Positions 39,329 through 49,234 of a stretch of 64,000 bases of DNA are shown piece by piece. Every line of letters begins with the position of its first letter. Positions within the stretch are counted from its first letter, which is position 1. A program made the translations under genes and the position numbers. The notes beneath the pieces are model-generated. The model was not told the DNA's origin. It did no database searches and worked only from the letters and a program-made list of their open reading frames with translations. This DNA is from Marinobacter salinexigens. GTDB taxonomy: Bacteria > Pseudomonadota > Gammaproteobacteria > Pseudomonadales > Oleiphilaceae. The DNA is taken from contig NZ_VTUU01000002.1 in the NCBI RefSeq assembly GCF_008370345.1, positions 186,001-250,000 on the forward strand, given 5' to 3'.

Positions 39329-39365
39329 AGCATCCGGTGATTCGGTTTAACGAAAAGGCGAGACC

Positions 39366-40592
39366 ATGAGTACAGAGATCATTCTTGGTGTAGTCATGTT
39401 CACCGTTATCGTACTGGCGCTGGTCGCAATTATCCTTGCGGCCCGCTCCAAGTTGGTAAGCACCGGTGATGTGACAATCGAAATTAACGACGACCCCGAG
39501 CACGAGCTTAAGACCAGTGCCGGTGGCAAACTGCTGGGCACCCTGGCAAACAGCGGCATTTTCCTGTCATCTGCCTGTGGTGGTGGCGGTACCTGTGCCC
39601 AGTGTCGGTGTAAGGTTCTGGAAGGTGGCGGTGCTATGCTGCCGACTGAAAAGACCCACTTCACCAACCGTGAAGAGAAGGAAGGCTGGCGCCTGTCCTG
39701 TCAGGTTCCGGTAAAGCAGGACATGAAAATCGAAGTGCCGGAAGAGTTCTTCGGCGTGAAGAAGTGGGAATGTGAGGTGGTTTCCAACCACAACGTTGCT
39801 ACCTTCATCAAAGAGCTGGTTCTGAAGCTGCCAGAAGGTGAAGAAGTTGCCTTCCGTGCCGGCGGTTACGTCCAGCTTGAATGTCCTCCTTACGAGATCG
39901 ACTACAAGAACTTTGATATCGAAGAAAAGTTCCATGAAGACTGGGACAAGCACGATATCTGGCGCTACAAGGCGATCAACAAGGAAGACACCATTCGCGC
40001 ATACTCCATGGCGAACTATCCGGAAGAGAAAGGTGTTCTCAAGTTCAACATCCGAATTGCAACACCGCCTCCGGGTACGGATCATCCGCCGGGAATCATG
40101 TCCAGCTTCGTGTTCAACCTGAAGCCGGGTGACAAGGTTACCGTAATGGGACCGTTTGGTGAGTTCTTCGCGAAGAAGACCGACGCCGAAATGGTATTCA
40201 TCGGTGGTGGTGCAGGTATGGCACCGATGCGGTCGCACATTTTCGACCAGCTCAAGCGCCTGAATTCAGACCGCAAGATCAGCTTCTGGTACGGCGCTCG
40301 TAGCCGTCGTGAAATGTTCTACGTTGAAGATTTCGATATGCTCCAGGAGCAGAACGAAAACTTCCAGTGGCACGTGGCCCTGTCTGATGCTTTGCCAGAA
40401 GACAACTGGGAAGGCTACACCGGCTTCATTCACAATGTTCTCTATGAGAACTACCTGAAGGATCATCCGGCGCCTGAGGACTGCGAGTTCTACATGTGTG
40501 GACCCCCGATCATGAACGCGTCCGTCATCAAGATGCTGAAAGATCTGGGTGTTGAGGACGAAAACATCATGCTGGATGACTTTGGAGGTTAA
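39366..40592 (+). CDS. nqrF: Na+-translocating NADH:quinone reductase subunit F
   Basis: NADH-oxidising subunit of 408 residues: N-terminal membrane helix (about 4-25), 2Fe-2S ferredoxin domain with ligands Cys70, Cys76, Cys79 and Cys111, and a ferredoxin-reductase domain with the FAD motif RAYSMANYP and the NADH site [12 protein letters not shown]. The C-terminal [10 protein letters not shown] and DDFGG are standard. The positions of the four cysteines equal those I recall for Vibrio NqrF. Confidence 0.97.
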   Translation: MSTEIILGVVMFTVIVLALVAIILAARSKLVSTGDVTIEINDDPEHELKTSAGGKLLGTLANSGIFLSSACGGGGTCAQCRCKVLEGGGAMLPTEKTHFTNREEKEGWRLSCQVPVKQDMKIEVPEEFFGVKKWECEVVSNHNVATFIKELVLKLPEGEEVAFRAGGYVQLECPPYEIDYKNFDIEEKFHEDWDKHDIWRYKAINKEDTIRAYSMANYPEEKGVLKFNIRIATPPPGTDHPPGIMSSFVFNLKPGDKVTVMGPFGEFFAKKTDAEMVFIGGGAGMAPMRSHIFDQLKRLNSDRKISFWYGARSRREMFYVEDFDMLQEQNENFQWHVALSDALPEDNWEGYTGFIHNVLYENYLKDHPAPEDCEFYMCGPPIMNASVIKMLKDLGVEDENIMLDDFGG

Positions 40593-40601
40593 TCAGATCC
40601 A

Positions 40602-41651
40602 ATGACATCCCGCATGCATGAACCCGTCAGGGTGGTTCTGGCCAGCATCGTCATGATGCTGGCCGTTGCCGCCCTGGCGGGTTGTTCGTTTGAGCCCGAA
40701 GAAAAAGTCTGGGAGATTACCGGCCCGGTTTTCGGCACTTCATACCACATCAATGTCGTATTGACCGATGATCCCGAGCGGCTTGAGAATCTGGCCTCAG
40801 GGATTGAGAGTGAGCTGGAAAAGGTTGATGCGGCCATGTCGACCTGGCGTAAGGATTCGGAGCTTTCCCTGATCAATCAGCGTTCGGACCAATCCGGGTG
40901 GATTCCGTTGTCTGAGCCCCTGTTTGAGGTACTCAGCAAAGCTCACGAGGTTTCAGAGCTTACCGGCGGCGCGTTCGATATCACCGTTGGTCCGGTCGTT
41001 AACCTCTGGGGCTTTGGTCCCAATGCCCGGCCCGAGAAAGCCCCCTCGGACGACGAGCTCGCCGAGATGCTTTCCCGCATTGGCTATGACAAACTGGAAC
41101 TGCAGGAGAGTCAGAAGGCCTTGCGCAGCGAGACCCCGCAATATATCGATCTTTCTGCGATCGCCAAAGGTTACGGTGTTGATGTCGTGGCTCGCTACCT
41201 TGAAAAGGAAGGTGTCACAGCCTATCTGGTAGAGATTGGTGGGGAAGTCCGGGTTAATGGTCGCAAGCCCGACGGAGATGCCTGGCGGCTGGCCATCGAA
41301 CAACCGGTATCTGGCGGCAGGCAGGTAAATCGTGTGGTAGCACTCGAGCACCATGCAATGGCGACGTCCGGAGACTATCGTAACTATTACGAATCGGAAG
41401 GCCATCGTTATTCCCATACTATTGATCCTGCAACAGGCAAACCGATTACGCACAATCTGGCATCGGTGTCGGTCATCGCGGATGATTGTATGACAGCAGA
41501 TGCCCTGGCGACCGGGTTTAATGTCCTCGGGTATGAGCGGGCCAGTGAACTCGCCACCCGGGAAAATATCCCGGCCTATTTCATAGTCCGGACAGACGAC
41601 GGGTTTGAAACACACCAGACACCGGCGTTCTCGTCCTATGTTACGCAATAA
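40602..41651 (+). CDS. apbE: FAD:protein FMN transferase ApbE
   Basis: Periplasmic lipoprotein of 349 residues. The lipobox LAGC places the lipid on Cys28. ApbE uses FAD to attach FMN to threonines of NqrB and NqrC. Visible family motifs are GTSYHINV near the start, GAFDITVGPVVNLWGFG, YIDLSAIAKGYGVD and YSHTIDPATGKPI. Its place directly after nqrF fits the job of flavinylating the two subunits. Confidence 0.95.
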   Translation: MTSRMHEPVRVVLASIVMMLAVAALAGCSFEPEEKVWEITGPVFGTSYHINVVLTDDPERLENLASGIESELEKVDAAMSTWRKDSELSLINQRSDQSGWIPLSEPLFEVLSKAHEVSELTGGAFDITVGPVVNLWGFGPNARPEKAPSDDELAEMLSRIGYDKLELQESQKALRSETPQYIDLSAIAKGYGVDVVARYLEKEGVTAYLVEIGGEVRVNGRKPDGDAWRLAIEQPVSGGRQVNRVVALEHHAMATSGDYRNYYESEGHRYSHTIDPATGKPITHNLASVSVIADDCMTADALATGFNVLGYERASELATRENIPAYFIVRTDDGFETHQTPAFSSYVTQ

Positions 41652-41663
41652 GGGGAGGGCAAT

Positions 41664-41912
41664 ATGAGTACCTTTCTTCTGGTTCTGGCCATTGTGATTC
41701 TGCTGATCGCAGGTATGTCCATTGGCGTTATTTTTGGTCGTAAGCCCATCACCGGCACTTGTGGTGGTATTGGCGCACTGGGTATCAGTACCTCTTGTGA
41801 AATCTGCGGTGGCAACACCCAGAAGTGCAAGGAAGAAAACGAGCGTCTTGAAAGCGAGGGCAAAGGCGCTGCCGATCTGGCTTATGACGCTAGCAGCGCT
41901 GAAAAGCGCTGA
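41664..41912 (+). CDS. nqrM: Na+-NQR maturation factor NqrM
   Basis: 82 residues: one membrane helix (about 3-24) then a cysteine cluster (Cys33, Cys45, Cys48, Cys55) in TCGG and SCEICGGNTQKC contexts. NqrM (formerly DUF539) is required to insert iron into the NqrD/NqrE site. GGGGAGGGC is the ribosome binding site. It ends the nqr-apbE-nqrM unit. Confidence 0.94.
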   Translation: MSTFLLVLAIVILLIAGMSIGVIFGRKPITGTCGGIGALGISTSCEICGGNTQKCKEENERLESEGKGAADLAYDASSAEKR

Positions 41913-41976
41913 TCCGGACACTTATAACTAGAATCAAAATCCAAAACTAAGGCTCAGACAAGGAGTTACAGGGGGC

Positions 41977-43368
41977 ATGGCAGAGCATCATTACGACGTG
42001 GTCGTTATCGGAGCGGGACCTGCAGGTGAAGGGGCAGCGATGAACGCGACGAAACACGGTAAACGTGTTGCGATCATTGAGGACAAGCCCACGGTTGGAG
42101 GTAACTGTACCCACTGGGGGACGATCCCCTCAAAGGCCCTCCGTCACTCAGTAAAGCAGATCATCACCTTCAACACCAACCAGATGTTCCGGGATATCGG
42201 GGAGCCGCGCTGGTTCTCCTTTCCCCGGGTCCTGCAGAATGCCCAGAAGGTTATTGGTAAGCAGGTAAAGCTTCGGACTCAGTTCTACTCCCGTAACCGG
42301 GTTGATCTTATCAACGGACGGGCGTCGTTCCTGGATGGCAATCGCCTGGAAATCCGCGGGCACAAATCGATTGAGATCCTGCATTTCAAGCAGGTGGTCA
42401 TCGCGACGGGTTCTCGCCCTTATTTGCCGCCCGATGTGAACTTCCGTCATCACCGGATCTATAACTCTGACACCATCCTGAATCTGTCCCATACTCCGCG
42501 AACCCTGATCATTTATGGGGCCGGCGTTATCGGGTCTGAGTATGCCTCCATCTTTGCGGGTCTCGGGGTTAAGGTCGATCTGATCAACCCTGGCAGCCGC
42601 CTGCTGTCATTCCTCGATGACGAGATTTCTGATGCTCTGAGTTATCACCTCCGTAACAACGGTGTACTGGTGCGTCATAATGAGCAGTATGAATCTGTTG
42701 AAGGCGATGATCACGGTGTTGTGTTGTCGCTCCAGTCCGGCAAGAAAATCCGGGCTGATGCCTTCCTGTGGTGTAACGGCCGTAGCGGCAATACTGACAA
42801 GCTTGGCCTGGAAAATATAGGGCTGGTGCCGAATGGTCGGGGGCAGCTGGCGGTTGATGAGCATTACCGCACCGAAATCGAGAACGTATACGCCGTTGGG
42901 GATGTGATCGGTTGGCCGAGCCTGGCAAGTGCCGCCTATGATCAGGGGCGTTCAGCGTCATCTGATATCGTGAAAGATGACTACTTCCGTTTTGTATCCG
43001 ACGTCCCAACAGGGATTTATACCATTCCTGAGATCAGCTCGGTGGGCAAAACGGAACGTGAGCTGACGGAAGCCAAGGTTCCTTATGAAGTTGGCCAGGC
43101 CTTCTTCAAGGATCTTGCTCGTGCACAGATCACCGGGGAAGCGGTCGGAATGCTGAAGATCCTGTTTCACCGTGAAACCCGTCAAATCCTCGGTATTCAT
43201 TGCTTCGGGGACCAGGCGGCCGAGATCGTTCACATCGGTCAGGCCATTATGAATCAGGAAGGGGAAGCGAATTCCCTGAACTATTTCATCAACACCACGT
43301 TCAATTATCCGACCATGGCGGAAGCCTACCGGGTAGCGGCTTTGAACGGGCTGAACCGGATCTTCTGA
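41977..43368 (+). CDS. sthA: Soluble pyridine nucleotide transhydrogenase
   Basis: FAD flavoprotein of 463 residues that exchanges hydride between NADPH and NAD+. The FAD motif is [11 protein letters not shown], the NAD(P) motif [13 protein letters not shown], and the C-terminal dimer domain has [15 protein letters not shown]. The usual disulfide region reads [15 protein letters not shown], with only one cysteine, as in SthA and unlike lipoamide dehydrogenases. AAGGAG lies upstream. Adjacent to the nqr unit, it links NADPH to the NADH that NQR oxidises. Confidence 0.96.
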   Translation: MAEHHYDVVVIGAGPAGEGAAMNATKHGKRVAIIEDKPTVGGNCTHWGTIPSKALRHSVKQIITFNTNQMFRDIGEPRWFSFPRVLQNAQKVIGKQVKLRTQFYSRNRVDLINGRASFLDGNRLEIRGHKSIEILHFKQVVIATGSRPYLPPDVNFRHHRIYNSDTILNLSHTPRTLIIYGAGVIGSEYASIFAGLGVKVDLINPGSRLLSFLDDEISDALSYHLRNNGVLVRHNEQYESVEGDDHGVVLSLQSGKKIRADAFLWCNGRSGNTDKLGLENIGLVPNGRGQLAVDEHYRTEIENVYAVGDVIGWPSLASAAYDQGRSASSDIVKDDYFRFVSDVPTGIYTIPEISSVGKTERELTEAKVPYEVGQAFFKDLARAQITGEAVGMLKILFHRETRQILGIHCFGDQAAEIVHIGQAIMNQEGEANSLNYFINTTFNYPTMAEAYRVAALNGLNRIF

Positions 43369-43380
43369 TCCGGCACGCCA

Positions 43381-44175
43381 TCATCCTGCGGGCAGCACTC
43401 GGCTGCCCGGCATTCCTTCTGTCCCGTTCAGGGGAAGTGTCATCAGCGCCCGCGCGCGGTTGTCGAAGAACATACGCGAACTGGTCGGGTAGTCGGTGAT
43501 AATGCTGTCCACGCCCATTTCTTCCAGTTGTAGCATGTCGTGAATGCGATTGACCGTCCAGGTAGATACGTGCATCCCGCGGCGATGAGCGTTTTCCACC
43601 AAGGTTCTGGAGCACAGTTTCCAGTTCAGGATCAGGTATTCGCAGCCCAGACGCATAGCGGTGTTCAGAGGCCGCGGAAACTTCCGTTCTGCAACAAGAC
43701 CAATATGGATGTGCTTGTTCCTGCGCCGGATTTCCTTCAGGAACCAGGTATCGGTTGAGGTGATAACCACCCGTTGATACAGATCCCGTTTCTGAATAAT
43801 CTCCGTTACCCGGTTACACAGGATATTCAGCCTCTGGCGGTTGTCGGTCTTCACCTCCAGTTGCAGGTGTTCCAGATCGTCAAACTTGTCCAGAAGGTCG
43901 TTGAGGGTAGGGATGCCGACCGCTCGTGGCCACGAGCTGGTGTTGCTGCGTGCGTCCATAGTGGCCAGCTCGTCAGCCGTATAGCTGAATACGTTACCCT
44001 TCTGGCCTGTTGTGCGGTCGACCGTCAGGTCGTGAATCAGGACCGGTATGCCGTCTTTTGACAGGACCAGATCCAATTCAAAATGCCGGATTCCATGACG
44101 ATAGGCATGGATGAACCCCGGCAGCGTATTTTCGGGAGCCTCACCTTTGGCTCCCCGGTGTCCGTAGACGATCAT
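43381..44175 (-). CDS. Glycerophosphodiester phosphodiesterase, cytoplasmic type
   Basis: 264 residues from the ATG at 44175, which opens with the family motif MIVYGHRGAKGEAPENT; the frame extends 17 codons more but the ATG overlaps the upstream stop as ATGA. The metal ligands are in HRG, E-x-D (FELDLVLSKDGIPVLIHD) and later LEVKTD. It hydrolyses glycerophosphodiesters to glycerol 3-phosphate. No signal peptide, so UgpQ-like rather than periplasmic GlpQ. Its 3' end lies 12 bases from convergent sthA. Confidence 0.9.
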   Translation of the reverse strand: MIVYGHRGAKGEAPENTLPGFIHAYRHGIRHFELDLVLSKDGIPVLIHDLTVDRTTGQKGNVFSYTADELATMDARSNTSSWPRAVGIPTLNDLLDKFDDLEHLQLEVKTDNRQRLNILCNRVTEIIQKRDLYQRVVITSTDTWFLKEIRRRNKHIHIGLVAERKFPRPLNTAMRLGCEYLILNWKLCSRTLVENAHRRGMHVSTWTVNRIHDMLQLEEMGVDSIITDYPTSSRMFFDNRARALMTLPLNGTEGMPGSRVLPAG

Positions 44176-45299
44176 TCTGGTGCTGAATCCTTCAGGCGTT
44201 GGTAAATGTCTCTTCGTTTTTTCCACGTGTCATGGCACAGGCGAATGTCTTCAAGGTAGGCTGACAATTCTTTCATCAACAGCGCCTGGGGGCCATCGAC
44301 CAGAGCTTTTTCCGGTTTCGGATGGAAGTCGACCAGTACCATGTTGGCACCGGCAATAACACCCTGAGCCGTTGCGTGCATGACATCCAGAATGCCGTCA
44401 GGTGAGGCCTCACGACTGCCTACGGAGTGGGATGGATCAACGCAGACAGGCATGCGCGTCAGGCGTTTTACCGCAGGCACATGAGCGAAGTCCACCATGT
44501 TGCGATGGGGTTGGCCCGCCTCGGTTTTCATACCCCGCAGGCAGAACACGACATTGGCGTTACCTTCACTGGCGAGATATTCTGCCGCATTGAGGGATTC
44601 GTTCAGGGTGATGCCAAAGCCTCGCTTGAGCAGAACCGGGTAGGTGCTCTGGCGACCGATGGCCTTGAGCAGCTCGAAGTTCTGGGTGTTGCGGGTACCT
44701 ACCTGCAGCATGACCCCGGTAGGACGCCCCAGCTTTTCGAGGCAGGTATCAATCTCTTCGATATGACTCTCATGAGTGATCTCCATGGCGATCACCTTGA
44801 TACCATGCTTTCCGGCCTTCTCGAAGACCCAGGGCAGACAGCCCTTGCCGTGACCCTGGAACGAATAAGGGTTGGTGCGGGGCTTGTAGGCGCCCATACG
44901 GGTACACACTTCACCTTGATCCTCGAGGGCTTTGAGGATCATTTCCACGTGTTCAGGGACATCCACCGCGCACAATCCGGCGAACACGTTGAGGTTGTCC
45001 TGGTTGAACTCTACCCCGTTGTAGTTGAACCCGCTCTGGCGCCGGTCATCCTTGTGGCGGCCAAGAATCCGGTAGTCATCGGAAATCCGGATCGCCCGTT
45101 CAACAGCCGGGAGTGCTTCAATTTCTTCTTTGTCCAGTGACTTGGTGTCACCCAACAGATAGATTTCCGTCAGACGCTGGCTGGCACCCTGAACTTCATG
45201 GACCCGCAGGGACACTCCGGGCAGGTTCTCCAGATAATGCAGGGTCTGGCGGTACCCTTCGCTGTCCAGAGGGGTATTAGGATGAAGAATCGCTAGCAT
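44172..45299 (-). CDS. DAHP synthase class I-beta family aldolase, altered active site
   Basis: 375 residues: an N-terminal ferredoxin-like domain (about 1-85) and a TIM barrel as in Thermotoga-type DAHP synthase. Matching motifs are GAYKPRTNPYSFQGHG, TRNTQNFELL, PVLLKRGF, VDPSHSVGSRE and PEKALVDGPQAL. Deviations stand out: the barrel start GPCSVE is FAGLCAVD (metal Cys110 kept), the CERG motif is CLRG, and the metal Glu of VEVHP is Asp (VDFHP). So the reaction may differ from DAHP formation. I recall a Pseudomonas homologue annotated only as probable aldolase. It is followed by the phosphodiesterase and preceded by a TerB-like gene 12 bases away. Confidence 0.75.
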   Translation of the reverse strand: MLAILHPNTPLDSEGYRQTLHYLENLPGVSLRVHEVQGASQRLTEIYLLGDTKSLDKEEIEALPAVERAIRISDDYRILGRHKDDRRQSGFNYNGVEFNQDNLNVFAGLCAVDVPEHVEMILKALEDQGEVCTRMGAYKPRTNPYSFQGHGKGCLPWVFEKAGKHGIKVIAMEITHESHIEEIDTCLEKLGRPTGVMLQVGTRNTQNFELLKAIGRQSTYPVLLKRGFGITLNESLNAAEYLASEGNANVVFCLRGMKTEAGQPHRNMVDFAHVPAVKRLTRMPVCVDPSHSVGSREASPDGILDVMHATAQGVIAGANMVLVDFHPKPEKALVDGPQALLMKELSAYLEDIRLCHDTWKKRRDIYQRLKDSAPE

Positions 45300-45311
45300 A
45301 CTGTCTCCTTG

Positions 45312-45758
45312 TTAACCGGCGCCTTCTGCGCGGTGTCTCGCCTGCATGTATTCCCTGTGATTAAGGTGCAGCAGGTCGGCCATGCGGCGAATCAGGTGCT
45401 CTTCGTATTTGTCGATGCGACCGTCCGCGAATGCGACTCGCCAGATATTTTCGAGCAGAATCTGCTTTGCGTCCTGATCCAGGCTTTCGTTGATCTGGCC
45501 GGTGAACTCGTACATGGATGTGGCATCATCGGCGTGATCGAGGGCATCCTTCAGGATCTCTTCGGCCTCTTCCCGCGTCACCTGGTTGGCTTTGACGGCA
45601 CAATCGACGATGGTCTGGAGTTCACGGTCATCCTGATTGCTGTCGACCCGGGCCAACTGCACCATAAGCGACGTGGAGGCTATGGCCAGTTGGCGGGCGT
45701 CCGGAGCTTTTCGCTCCGGGGCAGGTGCCGAGAAAAGTTGTTTCAGGCGTTCAATCAT
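45312..45758 (-). CDS. TerB-like (tellurite resistance B family) protein
   Basis: 148 residues, all-helical. The C-terminal half shows the TerB pattern of acidic, metal-binding-like helices (FADGRIDKYEEHLIRRMADLL near 112-132) and the first half ARVDSNQDDRELQTI a similar repeat. Family members bind calcium or act at membranes, but for single genes of this kind the role is unknown. It lies between tal and the aldolase gene on the same strand and is likely co-transcribed. Confidence 0.8.
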   Translation of the reverse strand: MIERLKQLFSAPAPERKAPDARQLAIASTSLMVQLARVDSNQDDRELQTIVDCAVKANQVTREEAEEILKDALDHADDATSMYEFTGQINESLDQDAKQILLENIWRVAFADGRIDKYEEHLIRRMADLLHLNHREYMQARHRAEGAG

Positions 45759-45785
45759 AGTTGGATCAACAGCTCCGCTTGTGTA

Positions 45786-46751
45786 TCAGGCCGCCTTGGC
45801 CAGTTGCCGGACACGGTTTTCCAGCTCAATCTGATCAACGGTAAATCGGCGAATGCCGTCTGCCAGTTTCTCGGTGGCCATAGCGTCTTCGTTGGACTCC
45901 CAGCGGAACAGTACCTCATCGATTCCGCCGAAGTTGTCCGAAGATGAGGCGTTTTCCGGAGCCAGACGGCGGCTGAGACTGCCGGTGTCGTCCTGCAACT
46001 CCTGCAACAGGGAAGGGCTGATGGTCAGACGGTCACAGCCCGCCAGCATTTCAATCTCCCCTGTGTTACGGAAACTGGCGCCCATAACCACAGTGTCGAA
46101 CCCTTTGGTTTTGTAGTAATTATAGATCCGGGATACCGACAGCACACCGGGATCTTCTGCTGCCGGGTAACTGTCACGCCCTGAGTTAGCCACGTGCCAG
46201 TCCAGAATGCGGCCTACAAACGGCGAGATCAGGAATGCACCTGCTTCGGCGCAGGCGGCAGCCTGAATAAACGAGAACAGCAGCGTGAGGTTGCAGCGAA
46301 TCCCTTCCTTTTCCAGCTGTTCAGCTGCCCGGATGCCTTCCCAGGTGGAGGCGATCTTGATCAGTACGCGATTAGTGTCCACTCCCTGTTTGTCGTAGAA
46401 CTCGACGAGGCGTCGGGCGCGGTCCAGGGTACTTTGGGTATCAAAAGACAGTCGTGCATCGACCTCGGTGGATACAACGCCCGGGATCAGGTTGAGTATC
46501 TCGCGTCCCGCCAGTACAGCCAGCATGTCGGTGGCGATGGCTAACTGGTCGGCATCCGATCCACCCAGACGCCGGGCTTCGGCTACGGCCTGATCCAGCA
46601 TGGGGCGATAGGCATCAGAGGCAGCCGCTTTCAACAACAGCGACGGGTTGGTGGTGGCATCTTCCGGCCGCCATTTTGCAATGGCGTCAATGTCTCCGGT
46701 ATCGGCCACCACGGTGGTCATGGTCTTCAGTTGGTCGAGCTTGTTCGTCAT
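45786..46751 (-). CDS. tal: Transaldolase
   Basis: 321 residues, of the TalB class. It transfers a dihydroxyacetone unit in the pentose phosphate pathway. The Schiff-base Lys132 lies in [14 protein letters not shown] at exactly the E. coli position; [11 protein letters not shown] near 33 and the active-site Asp17 (VADTGD) are also present. The leader has a 10-bp inverted repeat 28 bases before the start. Confidence 0.96.
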   Translation of the reverse strand: MTNKLDQLKTMTTVVADTGDIDAIAKWRPEDATTNPSLLLKAAASDAYRPMLDQAVAEARRLGGSDADQLAIATDMLAVLAGREILNLIPGVVSTEVDARLSFDTQSTLDRARRLVEFYDKQGVDTNRVLIKIASTWEGIRAAEQLEKEGIRCNLTLLFSFIQAAACAEAGAFLISPFVGRILDWHVANSGRDSYPAAEDPGVLSVSRIYNYYKTKGFDTVVMGASFRNTGEIEMLAGCDRLTISPSLLQELQDDTGSLSRRLAPENASSSDNFGGIDEVLFRWESNEDAMATEKLADGIRRFTVDQIELENRVRQLAKAA

Positions 46752-46778
46752 TCGTCCTGTCGTCCCGGTTGAACTGTT

Positions 46779-46820
46779 TTGTAGGCATCCGTCTCCCGGA
46801 TGTGGTGTTAATGCCTACAA
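46779..46820. promoter_or_regulatory. Inverted repeat in the tal leader
   Basis: TTGTAGGCAT at 46779-46788 and ATGCCTACAA at 46811-46820 are perfect 10-base inverted arms with 22 bases between them. A competing inner pairing, CATCCG with CGGATG, shares three bases with one arm. There is no U-run on either strand, so it is not a terminator; an operator or an RNA switch before tal is possible. Confidence 0.45.
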
Positions 46821-46868
46821 TAGCGGGCTGCTCTGACAGGAACAAGACAACAAAAGGTATGGAGACGA

Positions 46869-47903
46869 TTACGCTTCCGCAATGGCGGGGTTTTCATGCT
46901 CGCGTACTTTTTCCAGGGCGGCCTGGATTACTTCAATTCCGGCGCCACGCTTGTGAGCATTCTCGCTGATATAGCGACGGAACTGGCGGCCGCCGGGAAT
47001 GCCGTGGAACAGGCCCAGCAGGTGGCGGGAGATGTGAGTAAGGAACACCCCACGCTCGAGTTCGCTTTCGATGAATGGGATCATGGCGCGCAGGGCCTCA
47101 TGACGAGTCTGCACCGGTGCCCGCTCGCCAAAGAACTCGGGGTCTACCCCGGCCAGCAGCCAGGGGTTATGGTAGGCCTCGCGCCCCAGCATCACGCCAT
47201 CGGTGTGTTGCAGGTGGTCGTGGCACTCATCAAAGGTTTTGATGCCGCCGTTAATGATGATTTCCAGATCCGGATAGGTCTGCTTCAGGCGGTACACCCA
47301 GTCGTATTTGAGCGGCGGAATATCGCGGTTTTCCTTCGGGCTCAGGCCTTCCAGAATGGCAATGCGGGCGTGGACGATGAACGTCCGGCAGCCAGCGGCA
47401 GCCACTTTCTCAACAAATTCACACAGTTCGTCCCAGGATTCGCGGCCATTGATACCGATGCGATGTTTGACGGTAACCGGCAGGTTGGTCGCGTCGATCA
47501 TCGCCGACACACCCTCGGCTACCTTGTCCGGGTGCCCCATCAGGCAGGCGCCAATCATATTGTTCTGAACCCGATCACTCGGGCAGCCAACGTTCAGGTT
47601 CACCTCATCAAACCCGAACTGTTCAGCCAGTTTTGCACATTGTGCCAATTCACCGGCATGACTGCCGCCTAATTGAAGCGCCAGGGGATATTCCGCCGGG
47701 TCGTGGCGTAAAAAACGCTGGGTATCGCCGTGGATCAGGGCGCCAGTGGTGACCATCTCCGTGTAGAGCAGCGTGTGACGGCTAAGCAGGCGGGCCAGGT
47801 AACGGAAGTGTGGTGTCGTCCAGTCCATCATTGGTGCCACCGAGAAGCGGCGCGAGAGGCCAGTGGTCGGGGGCATGGTGTTTTCTGGGGGCAATACGGA
47901 CAT
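46869..47903 (-). CDS. dusA: tRNA-dihydrouridine(20/20a) synthase DusA
   Basis: FMN enzyme of 344 residues that reduces U20 and U20a in the tRNA D-loop. The opening SVAPMMDWTTPHFRYLARL, the catalytic cysteine in NVGCPSDRVQNNMIGACLM and VKHRIGIN are DusA-specific. The ATG at 47903 is used; a second ATG nine codons downstream is equally possible. It is followed by tal after 117 bases. Confidence 0.95.
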   Translation of the reverse strand: MSVLPPENTMPPTTGLSRRFSVAPMMDWTTPHFRYLARLLSRHTLLYTEMVTTGALIHGDTQRFLRHDPAEYPLALQLGGSHAGELAQCAKLAEQFGFDEVNLNVGCPSDRVQNNMIGACLMGHPDKVAEGVSAMIDATNLPVTVKHRIGINGRESWDELCEFVEKVAAAGCRTFIVHARIAILEGLSPKENRDIPPLKYDWVYRLKQTYPDLEIIINGGIKTFDECHDHLQHTDGVMLGREAYHNPWLLAGVDPEFFGERAPVQTRHEALRAMIPFIESELERGVFLTHISRHLLGLFHGIPGGRQFRRYISENAHKRGAGIEVIQAALEKVREHENPAIAEA

Positions 47904-48003
47904 TTCAGGAACCTGTTTGCGACAAACTCTGGGGTATACGTGTCATTGAGCGGTGTAGTTTAACAGGAAGGGGGGTGTGATTTCTGTAGGGCTTTGGCGA
48001 AGG

Positions 48004-48645
48004 CTATAGCGGACAGTACTCTTCCAGTCGCGCATATTGTGTAAACCGTTCCCCATTCCATTGCAGCACATAGTGCCCTGACTGAATAACCGGAGTCGTC
48101 GCTGAGGGCCGGAGCAGGGCAATGGCTTCGGCGCCGGGATGGCGGATGGAGCTGAACAGAACGCCGTATTCACCGGCATTCAGGAGATCGGCTGCCATAC
48201 GCTGTCCTGGCGCGTAGTTGGTGTCGTGCATGTATTGAGACTGGTTGCGCAGATCCACCAGAGGCTCTGCGGTGTGGCCGGTGTAACACCTGACGACTGC
48301 GGAGTAATCATTCGTTACCCCGAACCCCTGCCACACCTTGCCCGAGTGATAGACCCATTCCCGGAGTGCGGTTTCAAGTGAATCTCCGGCATAGTATGCC
48401 CCGCGTGAAAGCGTATTGAAGCGGCCTTCAGCCGGGTAGCAGAATGAGGCCATGACCGGCCCCCAGCCTGGGCCGTAGCGAAAATCCGATTCGTCGACAT
48501 ACCGTGGCCAATGAGCCACCCGGTCGCTGGTGGCGGACTCGAGTTCGCCGAGGATCATGGCGTCATCGCTCTCAAAGCAGTCCAGCGGGGGGTACTTGCT
48601 GTGTATGACCCTGTGATGCTTCCATTCCGGCTTTATGTGTTCCAC
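48004..48645 (-). CDS. RES domain toxin
   Basis: 213 residues of the RES family, ADP-ribosyltransferase-like toxins that deplete NAD+ (as MbcT and Res, family knowledge). The three conserved polar residues that name the family lie in the expected contexts: Arg in GRFNTLSRGAYYAG, Glu in SLETALREW and Ser in VLFSSIRHPG. It follows its antitoxin gene by 26 bases, in the usual xre-res order. Confidence 0.88.
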   Translation of the reverse strand: MEHIKPEWKHHRVIHSKYPPLDCFESDDAMILGELESATSDRVAHWPRYVDESDFRYGPGWGPVMASFCYPAEGRFNTLSRGAYYAGDSLETALREWVYHSGKVWQGFGVTNDYSAVVRCYTGHTAEPLVDLRNQSQYMHDTNYAPGQRMAADLLNAGEYGVLFSSIRHPGAEAIALLRPSATTPVIQSGHYVLQWNGERFTQYARLEEYCPL

Positions 48646-48671
48646 CGGGTGCTCCTTATATCATTTATGCG

Positions 48672-49118
48672 TCAGCCGCGCATGGCGTCAAGGTTGCGGC
48701 GCACGTAATAGAGAGCGTCCATGGAGCCCTGTTCGAGCAGATAGTCCCGGATGGATTGGCCCCTCAGCCCCATGAGTTCCACAGGCTTCTGGAACCATTC
48801 GTAGGCCAGGCGCTCATGCCCCGCTGGTGAGAGCAGGGTAAGGGCCTTGTGGATTCCCAGCAGCAAGCTGATCCTGTCCATGGTGTCGCGAGAGACCTCA
48901 ACCTGATCTCCGCCATTGATCCGCCGTTGCCAATCAGTGAGTGTGCGCCGGCGAACGCCGCCCAGAAGGGTTCCGAGGTCGTCCATTGTCAGGCCCCAGA
49001 GTTCACGGCGTTCAAACAGCCAGCGCAGCCCCGCTGTGCTGTGTACGGCTGTCAGTGCAGGACCTGATCTGGATGGCGGTGCGGTATCAGTTGGCTGATG
49101 GTGTCCCAGGCCGATCAT
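48672..49118 (-). CDS. Xre/MbcA/ParS-type antitoxin
   Basis: 148 residues. The ATG at 49118 is preferred over the open frame to 49151 because AGGAGG lies seven bases before it. An N-terminal helix-turn-helix region (LTMDDLGTLLGGVRRRTLTDWQ) and the C-terminal toxin-binding MbcA/ParS domain (HERLAYEWFQKPVELMGLRG) are visible. It should neutralise the RES toxin and repress the operon through the inverted repeat upstream. Confidence 0.87.
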   Translation of the reverse strand: MIGLGHHQPTDTAPPSRSGPALTAVHSTAGLRWLFERRELWGLTMDDLGTLLGGVRRRTLTDWQRRINGGDQVEVSRDTMDRISLLLGIHKALTLLSPAGHERLAYEWFQKPVELMGLRGQSIRDYLLEQGSMDALYYVRRNLDAMRG

Positions 49119-49184
49119 GGGGTCGCCTCCTGTTGAATGTGGATTGCTCACTGTTGTTATTGTGAAAGTTTAGTGCCTGGGATG

Positions 49185-49234
49185 TGTATAGGCAAATATG
49201 CTCAGATTGGGTATTTGTGGGAATTATTGCCTAT
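49185..49234. promoter_or_regulatory. Inverted repeat between xre and pxpB; probable xre operator
   Basis: ATAGGCAA at 49188-49195 and TTGCCTAT at 49227-49234 are inverted arms 31 bases apart in the AT-rich divergent region. On the minus strand the first arm overlaps a -10-like TATACA (49185-49190), so a dimer of the antitoxin bound there would block its own promoter. A partial third copy (TGCCT) lies at 49174. The other arm may affect pxpB. Confidence 0.5.

Noticed and set aside
43389..43409. 8-bp hairpin (CGGGCAGC and GCTGCCCG) after sthA
   Set aside because: No U-run on either strand and it lies within the coding end of the phosphodiesterase gene; not called as terminator.
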